Origin: Mycobacterium ostraviense
GTDB lineage: Bacteria > Actinomycetota > Actinomycetes > Mycobacteriales > Mycobacteriaceae
Reading direction: 5' to 3'
DNA: 64,000 bases
Assembly: GCF_002705925.1 (NCBI RefSeq)
Contig: NZ_NKRE01000001.1
Coordinates: 4,722,093 to 4,786,092, forward strand
Below are positions 17,590 through 26,809 of this stretch, one piece after another; position 1 is the stretch's first letter; each line of letters opens with the position of its first letter. The position numbers and the translations under genes were made by a program. The notes beneath the pieces were generated by a model that was not told the origin of the DNA, made no database searches, and was given only the letters and a program-made list of their open reading frames with translations.

Positions 17590-17652
17590 ATGGCGGTGAC
17601 AGGGTTGGCGCGTCGAGTTATCCCGTCCTGGTGGGGTCGTGACCATGGCTGA
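17590..17652 (+). CDS. Possible 20-residue leader peptide before the acyltransferase gene
   Basis: ATG 17590 follows a strong AGGAGG by 4 bases and opens a 20-codon frame. Its TGA at 17650-17652 overlaps the first codons of the next gene (ATG 17645). The main gene itself has no good ribosome site just upstream. The short frame may therefore load ribosomes for coupled translation. The peptide (starting MAVTGLARRV) shows no known motif. It could also be an accident of sequence. Confidence 0.35.
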   Translation: MAVTGLARRVIPSWWGRDHG

Positions 17653-19117
17653 GCCGGTCGAGGCCGCCGCATTGTCCGACGAGCTGGGACCGGTCGACTA
17701 TTTGCTGCATCGCGGCGAGGCCAATCCGCGGACCCGTTCGGGGATCATGGCGCTGGAACTACTCGACACCACGCCGGACTGGGACCGTTTCCGGACCCGC
17801 TTCGAAAACGCCTCCCGGCGGGTGTTGCGGCTGCGGCAAAAGGTCGTCGTTCCGACGCTGCCGACTGCGTCGCCGCGTTGGGTGGTCGATCCCGACTTCA
17901 ACCTCGACTTCCATGTACGCCGGGTGCGCGTCGCCGAACCCGGCACGCTGCGCCAGGTTTTCGATCTCGCCGAGGTGATTCTGCAGTCGCCGCTGGACAT
18001 CTCGCGGCCATTGTGGACGGCCACACTGGTCGAGGGCCTGGCCGATGGCAAGGCCGCGATGCTTCTCCATGTCAGCCACGCCGTCACCGACGGTGTCGGT
18101 GGTGTCGAGATGTTCGCTGAAATCTACGATTTGGAACGCGAACCACCACCCAGGCCGACGCCACCGCAACCCATTCCGCAGGATCTTTCGCCTAATGACT
18201 TGATGCGTGAGGGCATCAACCATTTGCCCATGGCCATCGTCGGCGGCCTTTTGGGCGCGCTGTCCGGGGCGGTGTCGGTGGCCGGGCGAGCGGTTCTGGA
18301 TCCCGTCTCCACGGTGTCGGGAATCGTGGGCTACGCGATGTCGGGCGTGCGGGTGTTGAACCGCGCCGCGGAGCCCTCGCCGCTGCTGCGGCGGCGTAGC
18401 CTGACCACCCGCACCGAGGCGATCGACATCCGGCTCTCCGAACTGCACCGGGCCGCCAAGGCGGGCGGCGGGTCGATCAACGACGCGTACCTCGCGGGTC
18501 TGTGCGGCGCGCTGCGGCGTTACCACGAGGCCCACGGCCTGCCGATCAGCACCTTGCCGATGGCGGTGCCGGTGAACTTGCGGGCCGAAGGCGCTGCGGC
18601 CGGCGGCAATCAATTCACGGGAGTCAACTTGGCGGCCCCCATCGGCACCGTCGATCCGGTGACCCGGATGAAGAAGATTCGTGCCCAGATGACGCAGCGC
18701 CGCGACGAGCCCGCGATGAACATCGTCGGTTCCATCGCGCCGGTGTTGAGCATCTTGCCCACAGCCGTGCTCGAAGGGATTACCGGCTCGGTGGTGGGCT
18801 CGGACGTGCAGGCCAGCAATGTCCCGGTCTACCCCGGCGACACCTTCGTGGCCGGTGCAAAGATATTGCGGCAGTACGGCATCGGCCCGCTACCGGGTGT
18901 AGCCATGATGGTGGTCCTGATATCGCGGGGCGGGTGGTGCACCATCACCGCGCGCTACGACCGGGCATCCGTGCGAAACGACGGGTTGTTTGCCCAGTGC
19001 CTGCTCGAGGGTTTCGACGAGATCTTGGCGCTGGCCGGTGAGCCGGCACCGCGGGCGATCCCGGCGTCCTTCACCGCCCCGGCCGGTGCGGCGTCTCGTT
19101 CGGTGTCGGGCTCATGA
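17645..19117 (+). CDS. Wax ester synthase/diacylglycerol acyltransferase-like protein
   Basis: The 490-residue protein belongs to the WS/DGAT family, whose active members make triacylglycerol or wax esters. The active-site region reads HVSHAVTDG, so the family's HHxxxDG is present as SHxxxDG: His145 and Asp149 are kept and the first His is Ser. The second family landmark, PLWTATLVEGL, lies near residue 121. ATG 17645 is preferred to the GTG two codons earlier. The stop overlaps the plsC ATG (ATGA), tying it to glycerolipid synthesis. The altered motif leaves catalytic activity likely but not certain. Confidence 0.85.
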   Translation: MAEPVEAAALSDELGPVDYLLHRGEANPRTRSGIMALELLDTTPDWDRFRTRFENASRRVLRLRQKVVVPTLPTASPRWVVDPDFNLDFHVRRVRVAEPGTLRQVFDLAEVILQSPLDISRPLWTATLVEGLADGKAAMLLHVSHAVTDGVGGVEMFAEIYDLEREPPPRPTPPQPIPQDLSPNDLMREGINHLPMAIVGGLLGALSGAVSVAGRAVLDPVSTVSGIVGYAMSGVRVLNRAAEPSPLLRRRSLTTRTEAIDIRLSELHRAAKAGGGSINDAYLAGLCGALRRYHEAHGLPISTLPMAVPVNLRAEGAAAGGNQFTGVNLAAPIGTVDPVTRMKKIRAQMTQRRDEPAMNIVGSIAPVLSILPTAVLEGITGSVVGSDVQASNVPVYPGDTFVAGAKILRQYGIGPLPGVAMMVVLISRGGWCTITARYDRASVRNDGLFAQCLLEGFDEILALAGEPAPRAIPASFTAPAGAASRSVSGS

Positions 19118-20889
19118 GCACGTCGCAACAGCAAGGCGAACAGCGCGAGACCGGCAAGCCCGGTGGCGACTTGCGGCTACCCGGATCGGTGGCCGAGATC
19201 ATGGCCAGCGCTCCGGGGCCGAAGGTTGGTGCGTTTTTCGATCTCGACGGGACGTTGGTCGCGGGCTTTACCGCCGTCATCCTCACCCAAGAACGGCTGC
19301 GGCGCCGCGATATGGGTGTCGGTGAGCTGCTCAGCATGGTCCAGGCCGGTCTGAACCATACGCTGGGACGCATCGAGTTCGAGGACCTCATCATCAAGGC
19401 GTCCTCGGCGCTGCGGGGACGGCAGTTGAGCGATTTGGAGGAGATCGGCGAGCGGCTGTTTCACCAGCGAATAGAGCCCCGGATCTATCCGGAAATGCGT
19501 GAGCTGGTCCGGGCCCATATGGCGCGAGGGCATACCGTGGTCCTCAGCTCGTCGGCGCTGACCATCCAGGTCGAACCGGTGGCCCGCTTCCTGGGCATCA
19601 CCAACATGCTCACCAACAAGTTCGAGGTCAATGACGACGGATTGCTCACCGGCGATGTGGTGCGGCCGATCTTGTGGGGGCCCGGCAAAGCCGCAGCGGT
19701 ACAGCGTTTTGCGGCCGAGCACGGCATCGACCTCAAGGACAGCTACTTCTACGCCGACGGGGACGAGGACGTCGCCCTGATGTACTTGGTCGGCAATCCG
19801 CGGCCGACCAACCCCGAAGGCAAGATGGCTGCCGTCGCCAAACGCCGCGGCTGGCCGATTCTGAAGTTCAACAGCCGCGGCGGTGTGGGTCTGCGGCGGC
19901 AGCTGCGAACACTCGCCGGTTTCAGCACGATGTTCCCGGTAGCGGCCGGGGCGGTAGGCCTCGGCGTGCTGACCGGTAGCCGGCGGCGTGGGGTGAACTT
20001 CTTCACCTCCAACTTCTCCCAGTTGTTGCTCGCCACCAGTGGCGTACACCTGAATGTGATCGGAAAGGAAAACCTGACCGCGCAGCGTCCAGCGGTCTTT
20101 ATCTTCAACCACCGCAACCAAGTTGACCCGGTTATCGCCGGAGCGCTGGTGCGCGACAACTGGGTTGGCGTGGGCAAGAAGGAACTGCAGAACGACCCGA
20201 TCATGGGCACCCTCGGCAAGCTACTCGACGGGGTGTTCGTCGACCGCGACGATCCGGTGGCCGCGGTGGAGACGCTGCACACCGTCGAGGATCGCGCCAG
20301 AAAAGGGTTGTCAATCGTGATCGCCCCCGAGGGCACCCGGTTGGACACCACCGAAGTCGGGCCCTTCAAAAAGGGGCCCTTCCGGATCGCGATGGCGGCG
20401 GGGATCCCCATCGTGCCCATCGTGATTCGCAATGCGGAGATCGTCGCCTCGCGAAACTCCACGACGATCAATCCCGGCACGGTCGATGTCGCGGTCTTTC
20501 CGCCGATCCCGGTCGACGACTGGTCTCTTGACACACTCCCGGACCGCATTGCCGAGGTGCGCCAGCTGTATCTGGACACCCTGAAGAACTGGCCGGTCGA
20601 CAAACTGCCCGAAGTCGACTTGTTCGCAGAGCAAAAGGCGGCGAAGAAAGCACAGGCCGCGAAGAAGCAACCGGCCAAAAAGGCCCCGGCCAGAAGCGCC
20701 GCGAAGAAGAAACCAGCCAAGAAGGCTCCGGCCAAGAGCGCTGCCAAGAAGGCCGCGAAGACCACATCGGGCAAGGCGAATCCCCGCGAGTCGAAAGTCG
20801 CCGTCACCGATGGTGAGGTTCAACAGCCGGGCACCGACCAAGCCGATGCCCGCGGATCGTCGAGCTCTGGGCCCGAAGGACTGCCGTGA
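19114..20889 (+). CDS. plsC: Bifunctional HAD phosphatase / 1-acylglycerol-3-phosphate acyltransferase
   Basis: The 591-residue fusion has an N-terminal SerB-like HAD domain, with nucleophile Asp43 and acid Asp45 in FFDLDGTLV. A PlsC acyltransferase domain follows, with HX4D motif His333-Asp338 and PEGTR near residue 408. It should acylate lysophosphatidate, and the phosphatase domain could act on phosphatidate or a related phosphate. After about residue 505 comes a lysine/alanine-rich tail of repeated AKKAPAKK-like units, resembling histone H1 tails. That tail may bind membranes or nucleic acid. The start overlaps the upstream acyltransferase stop, and the end overlaps plsB2 (GTGA). Confidence 0.9.
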   Translation: MSTSQQQGEQRETGKPGGDLRLPGSVAEIMASAPGPKVGAFFDLDGTLVAGFTAVILTQERLRRRDMGVGELLSMVQAGLNHTLGRIEFEDLIIKASSALRGRQLSDLEEIGERLFHQRIEPRIYPEMRELVRAHMARGHTVVLSSSALTIQVEPVARFLGITNMLTNKFEVNDDGLLTGDVVRPILWGPGKAAAVQRFAAEHGIDLKDSYFYADGDEDVALMYLVGNPRPTNPEGKMAAVAKRRGWPILKFNSRGGVGLRRQLRTLAGFSTMFPVAAGAVGLGVLTGSRRRGVNFFTSNFSQLLLATSGVHLNVIGKENLTAQRPAVFIFNHRNQVDPVIAGALVRDNWVGVGKKELQNDPIMGTLGKLLDGVFVDRDDPVAAVETLHTVEDRARKGLSIVIAPEGTRLDTTEVGPFKKGPFRIAMAAGIPIVPIVIRNAEIVASRNSTTINPGTVDVAVFPPIPVDDWSLDTLPDRIAEVRQLYLDTLKNWPVDKLPEVDLFAEQKAAKKAQAAKKQPAKKAPARSAAKKKPAKKAPAKSAAKKAAKTTSGKANPRESKVAVTDGEVQQPGTDQADARGSSSSGPEGLP

Positions 20890-23276
20890 CCGAACCGGTC
20901 GCCGACACCAGCGCAGTCCTCACTGCTGAAGACACGCTGGTGCTGGCTTCGATGGAGTCGCCGGTCGAGATGCAGCTGATCATGCGTTGGCTGGATGAAC
21001 AGCGCACCCGTCATCCCGAGGCGAAATTCGACGTTCTGAGGCTGCCGCCCCGCAATGCTCCACCGGCGGCGCTGACCGCACTTGCCGAGCAGCTCGGGTG
21101 TGGGCCCGAAGCTGACTCCGAATGTCTCGAGGACCGGTCGATTGTGCCGGTGCGGGTGTTTTGGCTGCCGCCACCGGATCGCAGCCGAGTGGCCAAGGTG
21201 GCAGGGCTGCTTCCCGGCCGGGATCCCTACCGCCCCAACCCACGTCAGCAGCGCCGCATCCTGCGCTCCGACCCCCGGCGGGCCAGGGTGATGGCCGGGG
21301 AGTCTGCCACGGTCTCCGAATTGCGCCAGCAGTGGCGCGACACCACCGTCGGCGAGAACAAGCGCGATTTCGCCCAGTTCGTCACCCGAAGGGCAATCCT
21401 GGCGTTAGCACGTGCCGAATACCGGATCCTCGGACCGCAATACAAGTCTCCCCGGTTGGTGAAGCCAGAGATGCTGGCGTCAGCGCGGTTTCGTGCCGGG
21501 CTGAAGCAAATACCCGGTGCCACCGTCGAAGAGGCTGGGAGAATTCTCGATGAACTGGCCACCGGTTGGAGCCAGGTGTCGGTAGACCTGATTTCGGTCC
21601 TGGGCAAGCTGATCAGCCGCGGATTCGATCCCGAATTCGACTACGACGAATACCAGGTCGCGGCCATGCGCTCCGCGCTGGAATCGCATCCGGCGGTCTT
21701 GCTATTCTCCCACCGGTCTTATATCGACGGCGCGGTGATACCGGTGGCCATGCAGGACAACAGGTTACCGCCGGTGCACATGTTCGGCGGCATCAACCTA
21801 TCGTTCGGCGTGATGGGTCCGCTGATGCGCCGTTCGGGGATGATCTTCATCCGGCGCAATATCGGCGACGATCCGCTGTACAAGTATGTGCTCAAGGAAT
21901 ACGTCGGCTACGTCGTCGAGAAGCGCTTCAACCTGAGTTGGTCTATTGAAGGTACGCGGTCTCGCACTGGAAAGATGTTGCCGCCCAAGCTGGGACTGAT
22001 GAGCTATGTGGCCGACGCCTACCTTGACGGCCGCAGCGAAGACATTTTGCTGCAAGGGGTGTCGATCTGCTTCGACCAGTTGCACGAGATCGCCGAATAC
22101 GCCGCCTACGCGCGCGGTGCGGAGAAGACGCCTGAGGGTTTCAGCTGGCTCTACCGGTTTATCAAGGCGCAGGGGGAGCGCAACTACGGCAAGATCTATG
22201 TCCGTTTCCCCGAAGCGGTTTCGATGCGACAGTATCTCGGCGAACCGAAGGGGACGCTAGCTCATGATCCGGCCGCGAAACGGCTTGCGCTGCAGAAGAT
22301 GACGTTTGAGGTGGCGTGGCGGATATTGCAGTCGACGCCGGTGACCGCGACCGGGTTGGTGTCTGCGTTGCTGCTTACTACCCGCGGGACCGCGCTGACG
22401 CTCGATCAGCTGCACCACACCCTGCAGGATTCACTTGACTACTTGGAGCGCAAGCAGACCCCGATGTCGACAAGTACGCTGCGGTTGCGTTCGCGCGAAG
22501 GAGTGCGCGCAGCGGTCGATGCATTGTCCAACGGACACCCGGTCACCCGGGTGGACAGCGGCCGGGAACCGGTGTGGTACATAGCGCCCGACGATGAACT
22601 CGCGGCGGCGTTCTATCGGAACTCGGTGATCCATGCTTTCTTGGAGACTTCGATCGTCGAATTGGCACTCGCCCATGCCCGGCATACCGACGGTGACCGC
22701 ATGGCCGCTTTCTGGGTCCAGGCGATGCGGTTGCGCGATCTGCTGAAATTTGACTTCTACTTCGCCGACTCGGCAGCGTTTCGCGCCAACATCGCCGAAG
22801 AGATGGCCTGGCACCAAGATTGGGAGCGCCAAGTCGCAGCAGGCGCCGACGGGATCGACGCGATCCTTTATGCCAAGCGGCCATTGATGTCGGATGCGAT
22901 GTTGCGGGTGTTCTTCGAAGCGTATGAGATTGTCGCCGACGTGTTGCGTGACGCTCCTCCCGATATCGGGCAGAAGGAACTGACGGAGTTGGCGCTCGGA
23001 GTCGGCCGTCAGTACGTGGCCCAGTCACGGGTGCGCAGCAGCGAGCCGGTGTCGACGCTGCTGTTCGCCACTGCGCGCCAGGTTGCCGCCGACCAGAACT
23101 TGATCGCGCCGGCTCCGGACCTGCTGGAACGCCGGATCGCTTTCCGGCGCGAACTGCGAAATATTCTGCGCGACTTCGACTACGTCGAGAAGGTTGCGCG
23201 CAACAAGTTCATCGCCCGCGAGTTCCAAGCGCGTCGGGGACACGCCGAAGAGAAGTCGTCGAGCACCGCCCAGTAG
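20886..23276 (+). CDS. plsB2: Glycerol-3-phosphate acyltransferase
   Basis: The 796-residue enzyme puts the first acyl chain on glycerol-3-phosphate. The HX4D motif is FSHRSYIDG (His276, Asp281). Further family blocks are GPLMRRSGMIFIRR and the phosphate-binding IEGTRSRTGK near residue 355. A large C-terminal domain is typical of the PlsB family. GTG 20886 overlaps the plsC stop, so the first and second acylations of phosphatidate synthesis are co-translated. Length is close to the M. tuberculosis PlsB2. Confidence 0.92.
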   Translation: MTEPVADTSAVLTAEDTLVLASMESPVEMQLIMRWLDEQRTRHPEAKFDVLRLPPRNAPPAALTALAEQLGCGPEADSECLEDRSIVPVRVFWLPPPDRSRVAKVAGLLPGRDPYRPNPRQQRRILRSDPRRARVMAGESATVSELRQQWRDTTVGENKRDFAQFVTRRAILALARAEYRILGPQYKSPRLVKPEMLASARFRAGLKQIPGATVEEAGRILDELATGWSQVSVDLISVLGKLISRGFDPEFDYDEYQVAAMRSALESHPAVLLFSHRSYIDGAVIPVAMQDNRLPPVHMFGGINLSFGVMGPLMRRSGMIFIRRNIGDDPLYKYVLKEYVGYVVEKRFNLSWSIEGTRSRTGKMLPPKLGLMSYVADAYLDGRSEDILLQGVSICFDQLHEIAEYAAYARGAEKTPEGFSWLYRFIKAQGERNYGKIYVRFPEAVSMRQYLGEPKGTLAHDPAAKRLALQKMTFEVAWRILQSTPVTATGLVSALLLTTRGTALTLDQLHHTLQDSLDYLERKQTPMSTSTLRLRSREGVRAAVDALSNGHPVTRVDSGREPVWYIAPDDELAAAFYRNSVIHAFLETSIVELALAHARHTDGDRMAAFWVQAMRLRDLLKFDFYFADSAAFRANIAEEMAWHQDWERQVAAGADGIDAILYAKRPLMSDAMLRVFFEAYEIVADVLRDAPPDIGQKELTELALGVGRQYVAQSRVRSSEPVSTLLFATARQVAADQNLIAPAPDLLERRIAFRRELRNILRDFDYVEKVARNKFIAREFQARRGHAEEKSSSTAQ

Positions 23277-23312
23277 CTGGCGGGACGGCGGCGCCGGGCC
23301 CGGCACTGAATC

Positions 23313-23330
23313 CGCGGGCGCAGTCCCGCG
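23313..23330 (+). terminator. Hairpin after plsB2
   Basis: CGCGGG and CCCGCG pair perfectly around CGCAGT, 36 bases after the plsB2 stop. A further palindrome, GCCGGGCCCGGC, lies at 23293-23304. No T-run follows. Confidence 0.4.
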
Positions 23331-24277
23331 TCGCGGCAGTCGCACCAGTTCGTCCCGCTTGGCTCAAATCAGTGCATACCGTGGGGGCCACGTCGCATTG
23401 GTCGCAACTGTCACATGTGTCCCTGCGTCGGTCGACTCGCGATGTGCCCCGGCTCACTCGGAAATTCATGGTGACCACGAATGCGGCTGGTCAACGATGT
23501 CTTCTTGCGCAGCCTTGGATGCCCGGCTCTGTTTTCGGCACACCTTGGCTCTTTTCGGCACGCCGATACCGCACCTTCGCTCAAACCGCTTGTGATGGCA
23601 GGCGTTCGGGGGATGTTTTACGTGCTCACCGAATCGGCGGTCATGCCGCCGCATCGAGTGTGCAGTGACGGCTTTGACTGTGTATGCAGGGCGGGAATGC
23701 CCACGATCGGCCGCCCTGACGGCACAGTCGGCGCCGCCAGCGCACAGTCGGCGCCTTCAGCCGCCGAGGCAACCGCATCAGCACGCGATTTCCATCTCCC
23801 CACACCGGGGCCGCAGCCCCACGACCGCTCTGCGCGACAGTTTTAGGGCCGGCCGTGCCGTGAATGAGGTTGTCGCGCAGGTGGGTACGCCGAGCCTCTG
23901 CCTCCGACAGAGGCCAGTGTTGCGGACGTGGCTATACAGCGATATGGACCGGAAGGCCCAACCAGCACAGCGCCCCGGGCCACCTGGAAGGCCCAACGGC
24001 GTGTTCTGGCTCTCGGTTCAGTGCACAATATTCGGCGCATCAGCAAGCGAATCCGCGATCAACGGACTGCAGCGACCCGGGTGCTGCGAATCGTGAGCTA
24101 ACTCGGGTCGCAGCTGTCCCACTGTTTGTGATTGGCTCCGGTACGCGTCTTGCCCGGCAAACAGCGACAAGTCAACGTGCACAACGGAATTACCGCTAAT
24201 CGTCGGGCACGACTCATTGCGGGGCCGGTGGCGAGCGGGTGACTGGTGGGCAGTCGGGCCATGGCGATAGCGGGGCT

Positions 24278-24297
24278 GTTATCCCCAGTTATCCCCA
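24278..24297 (+). repeat. Tandem GTTATCCCCA pair (DnaA-box-like)
   Basis: Two perfect head-to-tail copies of GTTATCCCCA follow each other with a 10-base period. Each contains TTATCCCCA, one base from the classical DnaA box TTATCCACA. They lie 140 bases upstream of an ssb-type gene. Phasing by one helical turn would place both on the same DNA face. Confidence 0.5.
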
Positions 24298-24330
24298 GTC
24301 CCGACCTTTTCCACTGGCCTACCTCGCCCG

Positions 24331-24347
24331 GGGCCCCCCGGGGGCCC
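24331..24347 (+). terminator. GC-rich hairpin upstream of the ssb paralogue
   Basis: GGGCCCC and GGGGCCC pair around CCG, followed by GTTTGTC. It could terminate upstream transcription or form part of the leader of the next gene. The role is uncertain. Confidence 0.3.
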
Positions 24348-24436
24348 GTTTGTCACTGACTTGTCGGTGACCCGGGGCTCAATGGGCATCAGCACGAGCA
24401 CCACCTCGCACGAATGGGAAAGGAATGTGGAGTCAC

Positions 24437-24952
24437 ATGTTTGAAACGCAGCTGACCGTCGTCGGTCACATCGTCAACGACCCTCAGCGCCGGAAGGTTG
24501 GCGACCAAGATGTCGTCAAGTTCCGGGTAGCCAGCAATTCACGCCGACGGACCAGCGACGGCGGTTGGGAGCCGGGCAACTCGCTGTTCATCACCGTCAA
24601 CTGCTGGGGCAGGCTGGTCAGCGGCGTAGGCGCGGCGCTGGGCAAGGGCGCGCCGGTGATCGTGGTGGGCCACGTGTACACCAGCGAGTACGAGGATCGC
24701 GACGGCAATCGCCGGTCCTCGTTGGAGATGCGGGCGACGTCGGTCGGGCCAGACCTCTCGCGGGTTTTCGTGCGGATCGAGAAGCCCAGCTACACTGGCC
24801 CGAGTTCCGAGAACGCTCCGGCAGCCGGAATGACAGGGCAGTCCGGGATCGTCGTGAGCGACGACTACCTCGCGGCCCGGGTTGATCCCGTCCCGGACGC
24901 GGCTGCCGCCGAGAACGCCGCCGACCACACCGCGCTACCGCTGTCGGCTTGA
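24437..24952 (+). CDS. Single-stranded DNA-binding protein paralogue (SSB-like)
   Basis: The 171-residue protein has an N-terminal OB fold (FETQLTVVGHIVNDPQRRKVG to about residue 105). The core includes NSLFITVNCWG and VIVVGHVYTSEYEDRDG. The C-terminus ends in TALPLSA and lacks the acidic DDDIPF-like tip that main SSBs use to recruit repair proteins, so this is a secondary SSB. I chose ATG 24437, which follows GGAG by 4 bases and starts with MFET. An in-frame ATG at 24425 is the alternative. It stands 77 bases before ettA. Confidence 0.82.
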   Translation: MFETQLTVVGHIVNDPQRRKVGDQDVVKFRVASNSRRRTSDGGWEPGNSLFITVNCWGRLVSGVGAALGKGAPVIVVGHVYTSEYEDRDGNRRSSLEMRATSVGPDLSRVFVRIEKPSYTGPSSENAPAAGMTGQSGIVVSDDYLAARVDPVPDAAAAENAADHTALPLSA

Positions 24953-25029
24953 TGCCGGTAGGCGGTGCCTAGGATGGTCGGCGGGATAACCCGGATAACC
25001 CGGCAAGACCAGAAAGGCAATACCGCGGC

Positions 25030-26706
25030 ATGGCTGAGTTCATCTACACGATGAAAAAGGTCCGCAAGGCGCACGGCGACAAGGTGGTCCTCGACGACGT
25101 CACGTTGAGTTTCTACCCCGGCGCCAAGATCGGTGTGGTCGGCCCGAACGGGGCCGGTAAGTCGAGCGTCTTGCGGATCATGGCCGGTCTGGACAAGCCG
25201 AACAATGGTGACGCTTTCCTGGCTACCGGGGCCACCGTCGGCATCCTGCAACAGGAGCCGCCGCTGAATGACGAGAAGACAGTTCGGGGCAACGTTGAAG
25301 AGGGCTTGGGGGACATCAAGGTCAAGCTCGATCGATTCAACGAGGTCGCCGAATTGATGGCTACCGACTACTCCGACGAGTTGATGGAGGAGATGGGCCG
25401 ACTCCAGGAGGTATTGGACCACGCCGACGCGTGGGACCTGGATTCGCAACTGGAGCAGGCCATGGACGCCCTGCGCTGCCCGCCACCCGACGAGCCGGTG
25501 ACCAACCTGTCCGGAGGTGAACGGCGCCGCGTCGCGTTGTGCAAGCTATTGCTGTCAAAGCCCGACTTGTTGTTGCTCGACGAGCCCACCAACCACCTGG
25601 ACGCAGAAAGCGTGCAGTGGCTCGAACAGCATCTCGCCGTCTATCCCGGCGCTATTTTGGCCGTCACTCACGACCGCTACTTCCTGGACAACGTCGCCCA
25701 ATGGATCCTGGAACTGGATCGGGGCCGTGCCTACCCCTACGAAGGCAACTACTCGACCTACCTCGAGAAGAAGGCCGAGCGGATCGCGGTGCAGGGCCGC
25801 AAGGACGCCAAACTGCAAAAGCGTCTGCAAGACGAGCTGGCCTGGGTCCGCTCCGGCGCCAAGGCGCGCCAGGCCAAGAGCAAGGCGCGCCTGCAGCGCT
25901 ACGAGGAGATGGCCGCCGAGGCGGAGAAAACCCGCAAGCTCGACTTCGAAGAGATTCAGATCCCGGTGGGACCGCGACTGGGCAGCGTGGTCGTCGAGGT
26001 CGATCATCTCGACAAGGGCTATGGCGGACGCACGCTGATCAAGGACCTGTCCTTCACTTTGCCGCGCAACGGCATCGTCGGCGTCATCGGTCCCAACGGC
26101 GTCGGCAAGACCACCCTGTTCAAGACCATCGTCGGGCTCGAAGAACCGGACAGCGGCACTGTCAAGATCGGCGAAACCGTCAAGCTGAGCTACGTCGACC
26201 AGGCCCGGGCCGGCATCGATCCGAAGAAGACCGTGTGGGAGGTCGTGTCCGACGGCCTGGATTACATAGAGGTCGGTCAAAACGAGATTCCGTCGCGAGC
26301 CTATGTGTCGGCGTTCGGGTTCAAGGGCCCGGATCAGCAGAAGCCGGCCGGGGTGCTTTCGGGTGGCGAACGCAACCGGCTCAATCTTGCGCTGACCCTC
26401 AAGCAGGGCGGCAACCTGATCCTGTTGGATGAGCCGACCAATGACCTCGACGTCGAGACCCTGAGCTCTTTGGAGAACGCCCTGGTGAACTTCCCCGGCT
26501 GTGCTGTGGTGATCTCGCACGATCGCTGGTTCCTCGACCGCACCTGCACGCACATCCTGGCGTGGGAAGGTGATGCCGACAACGAGGCCAAGTGGTTCTG
26601 GTTTGAGGGAAACTTCGGCGCCTACGAGGAAAACAAGGTGGAACGGCTCGGTGTCGAAGCTGCGCGTCCACACCGAGTTACCCATCGGAGGCTGACGCGC
26701 GACTAG
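25030..26706 (+). CDS. ettA: ABC-F translational ATPase EttA
   Basis: The 558-residue soluble protein has two ABC ATPase domains and no membrane domain. Walker A motifs are GPNGAGKS (residues 38-45) and GPNGVGKT (from residue 354). Signatures are LSGGERRR and LSGGERNR, and Walker B motifs are LLLLDEPTNHLD and LILLDEPTNDLD. The linker between domains is basic and helical (KSKARLQRYEEM), as in ribosome-binding ABC-F proteins. EttA gates the first steps of translation according to energy state. Length matches the M. tuberculosis orthologue Rv2477c. Confidence 0.93.
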   Translation: MAEFIYTMKKVRKAHGDKVVLDDVTLSFYPGAKIGVVGPNGAGKSSVLRIMAGLDKPNNGDAFLATGATVGILQQEPPLNDEKTVRGNVEEGLGDIKVKLDRFNEVAELMATDYSDELMEEMGRLQEVLDHADAWDLDSQLEQAMDALRCPPPDEPVTNLSGGERRRVALCKLLLSKPDLLLLDEPTNHLDAESVQWLEQHLAVYPGAILAVTHDRYFLDNVAQWILELDRGRAYPYEGNYSTYLEKKAERIAVQGRKDAKLQKRLQDELAWVRSGAKARQAKSKARLQRYEEMAAEAEKTRKLDFEEIQIPVGPRLGSVVVEVDHLDKGYGGRTLIKDLSFTLPRNGIVGVIGPNGVGKTTLFKTIVGLEEPDSGTVKIGETVKLSYVDQARAGIDPKKTVWEVVSDGLDYIEVGQNEIPSRAYVSAFGFKGPDQQKPAGVLSGGERNRLNLALTLKQGGNLILLDEPTNDLDVETLSSLENALVNFPGCAVVISHDRWFLDRTCTHILAWEGDADNEAKWFWFEGNFGAYEENKVERLGVEAARPHRVTHRRLTRD

Positions 26707-26809
26707 TGTCAGGTCTGCCGGCCCCACGACGATGCGGCCGGTACGGCTGTTGAGGAGTGGGGCCAATCGAACAGCGCGCGGTATCGGTGGCGAGTTGGGA
26801 GCAGTCGGT

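Larger units (their letters stand above)
23277..24436. other. Gene-free kilobase between plsB2 and the ssb paralogue
   Basis: No frame in these 1160 bases shows a recognisable domain or sustained mycobacterial codon pattern, and frames overlap at random. Structure is present: TTTTCGGCAC twice, 20 bases apart (23532, 23552); GCACAGTCGGCGCC twice, also 20 bases apart (23722, 23742); a perfect GCCTCTG/CAGAGGC hairpin at 23894-23914; a tandem DnaA-box-like pair at 24278-24297; and a GC hairpin at 24331-24347. In M. tuberculosis H37Rv this same interval, as I recall, holds an IS6110 copy and a small hypothetical gene. Confidence 0.55.

Noticed and set aside
23481..23846. 121-residue frame in the gap after plsB2
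   Set aside because: No ribosome site, no domain and biased composition. Several frames overlap equally.
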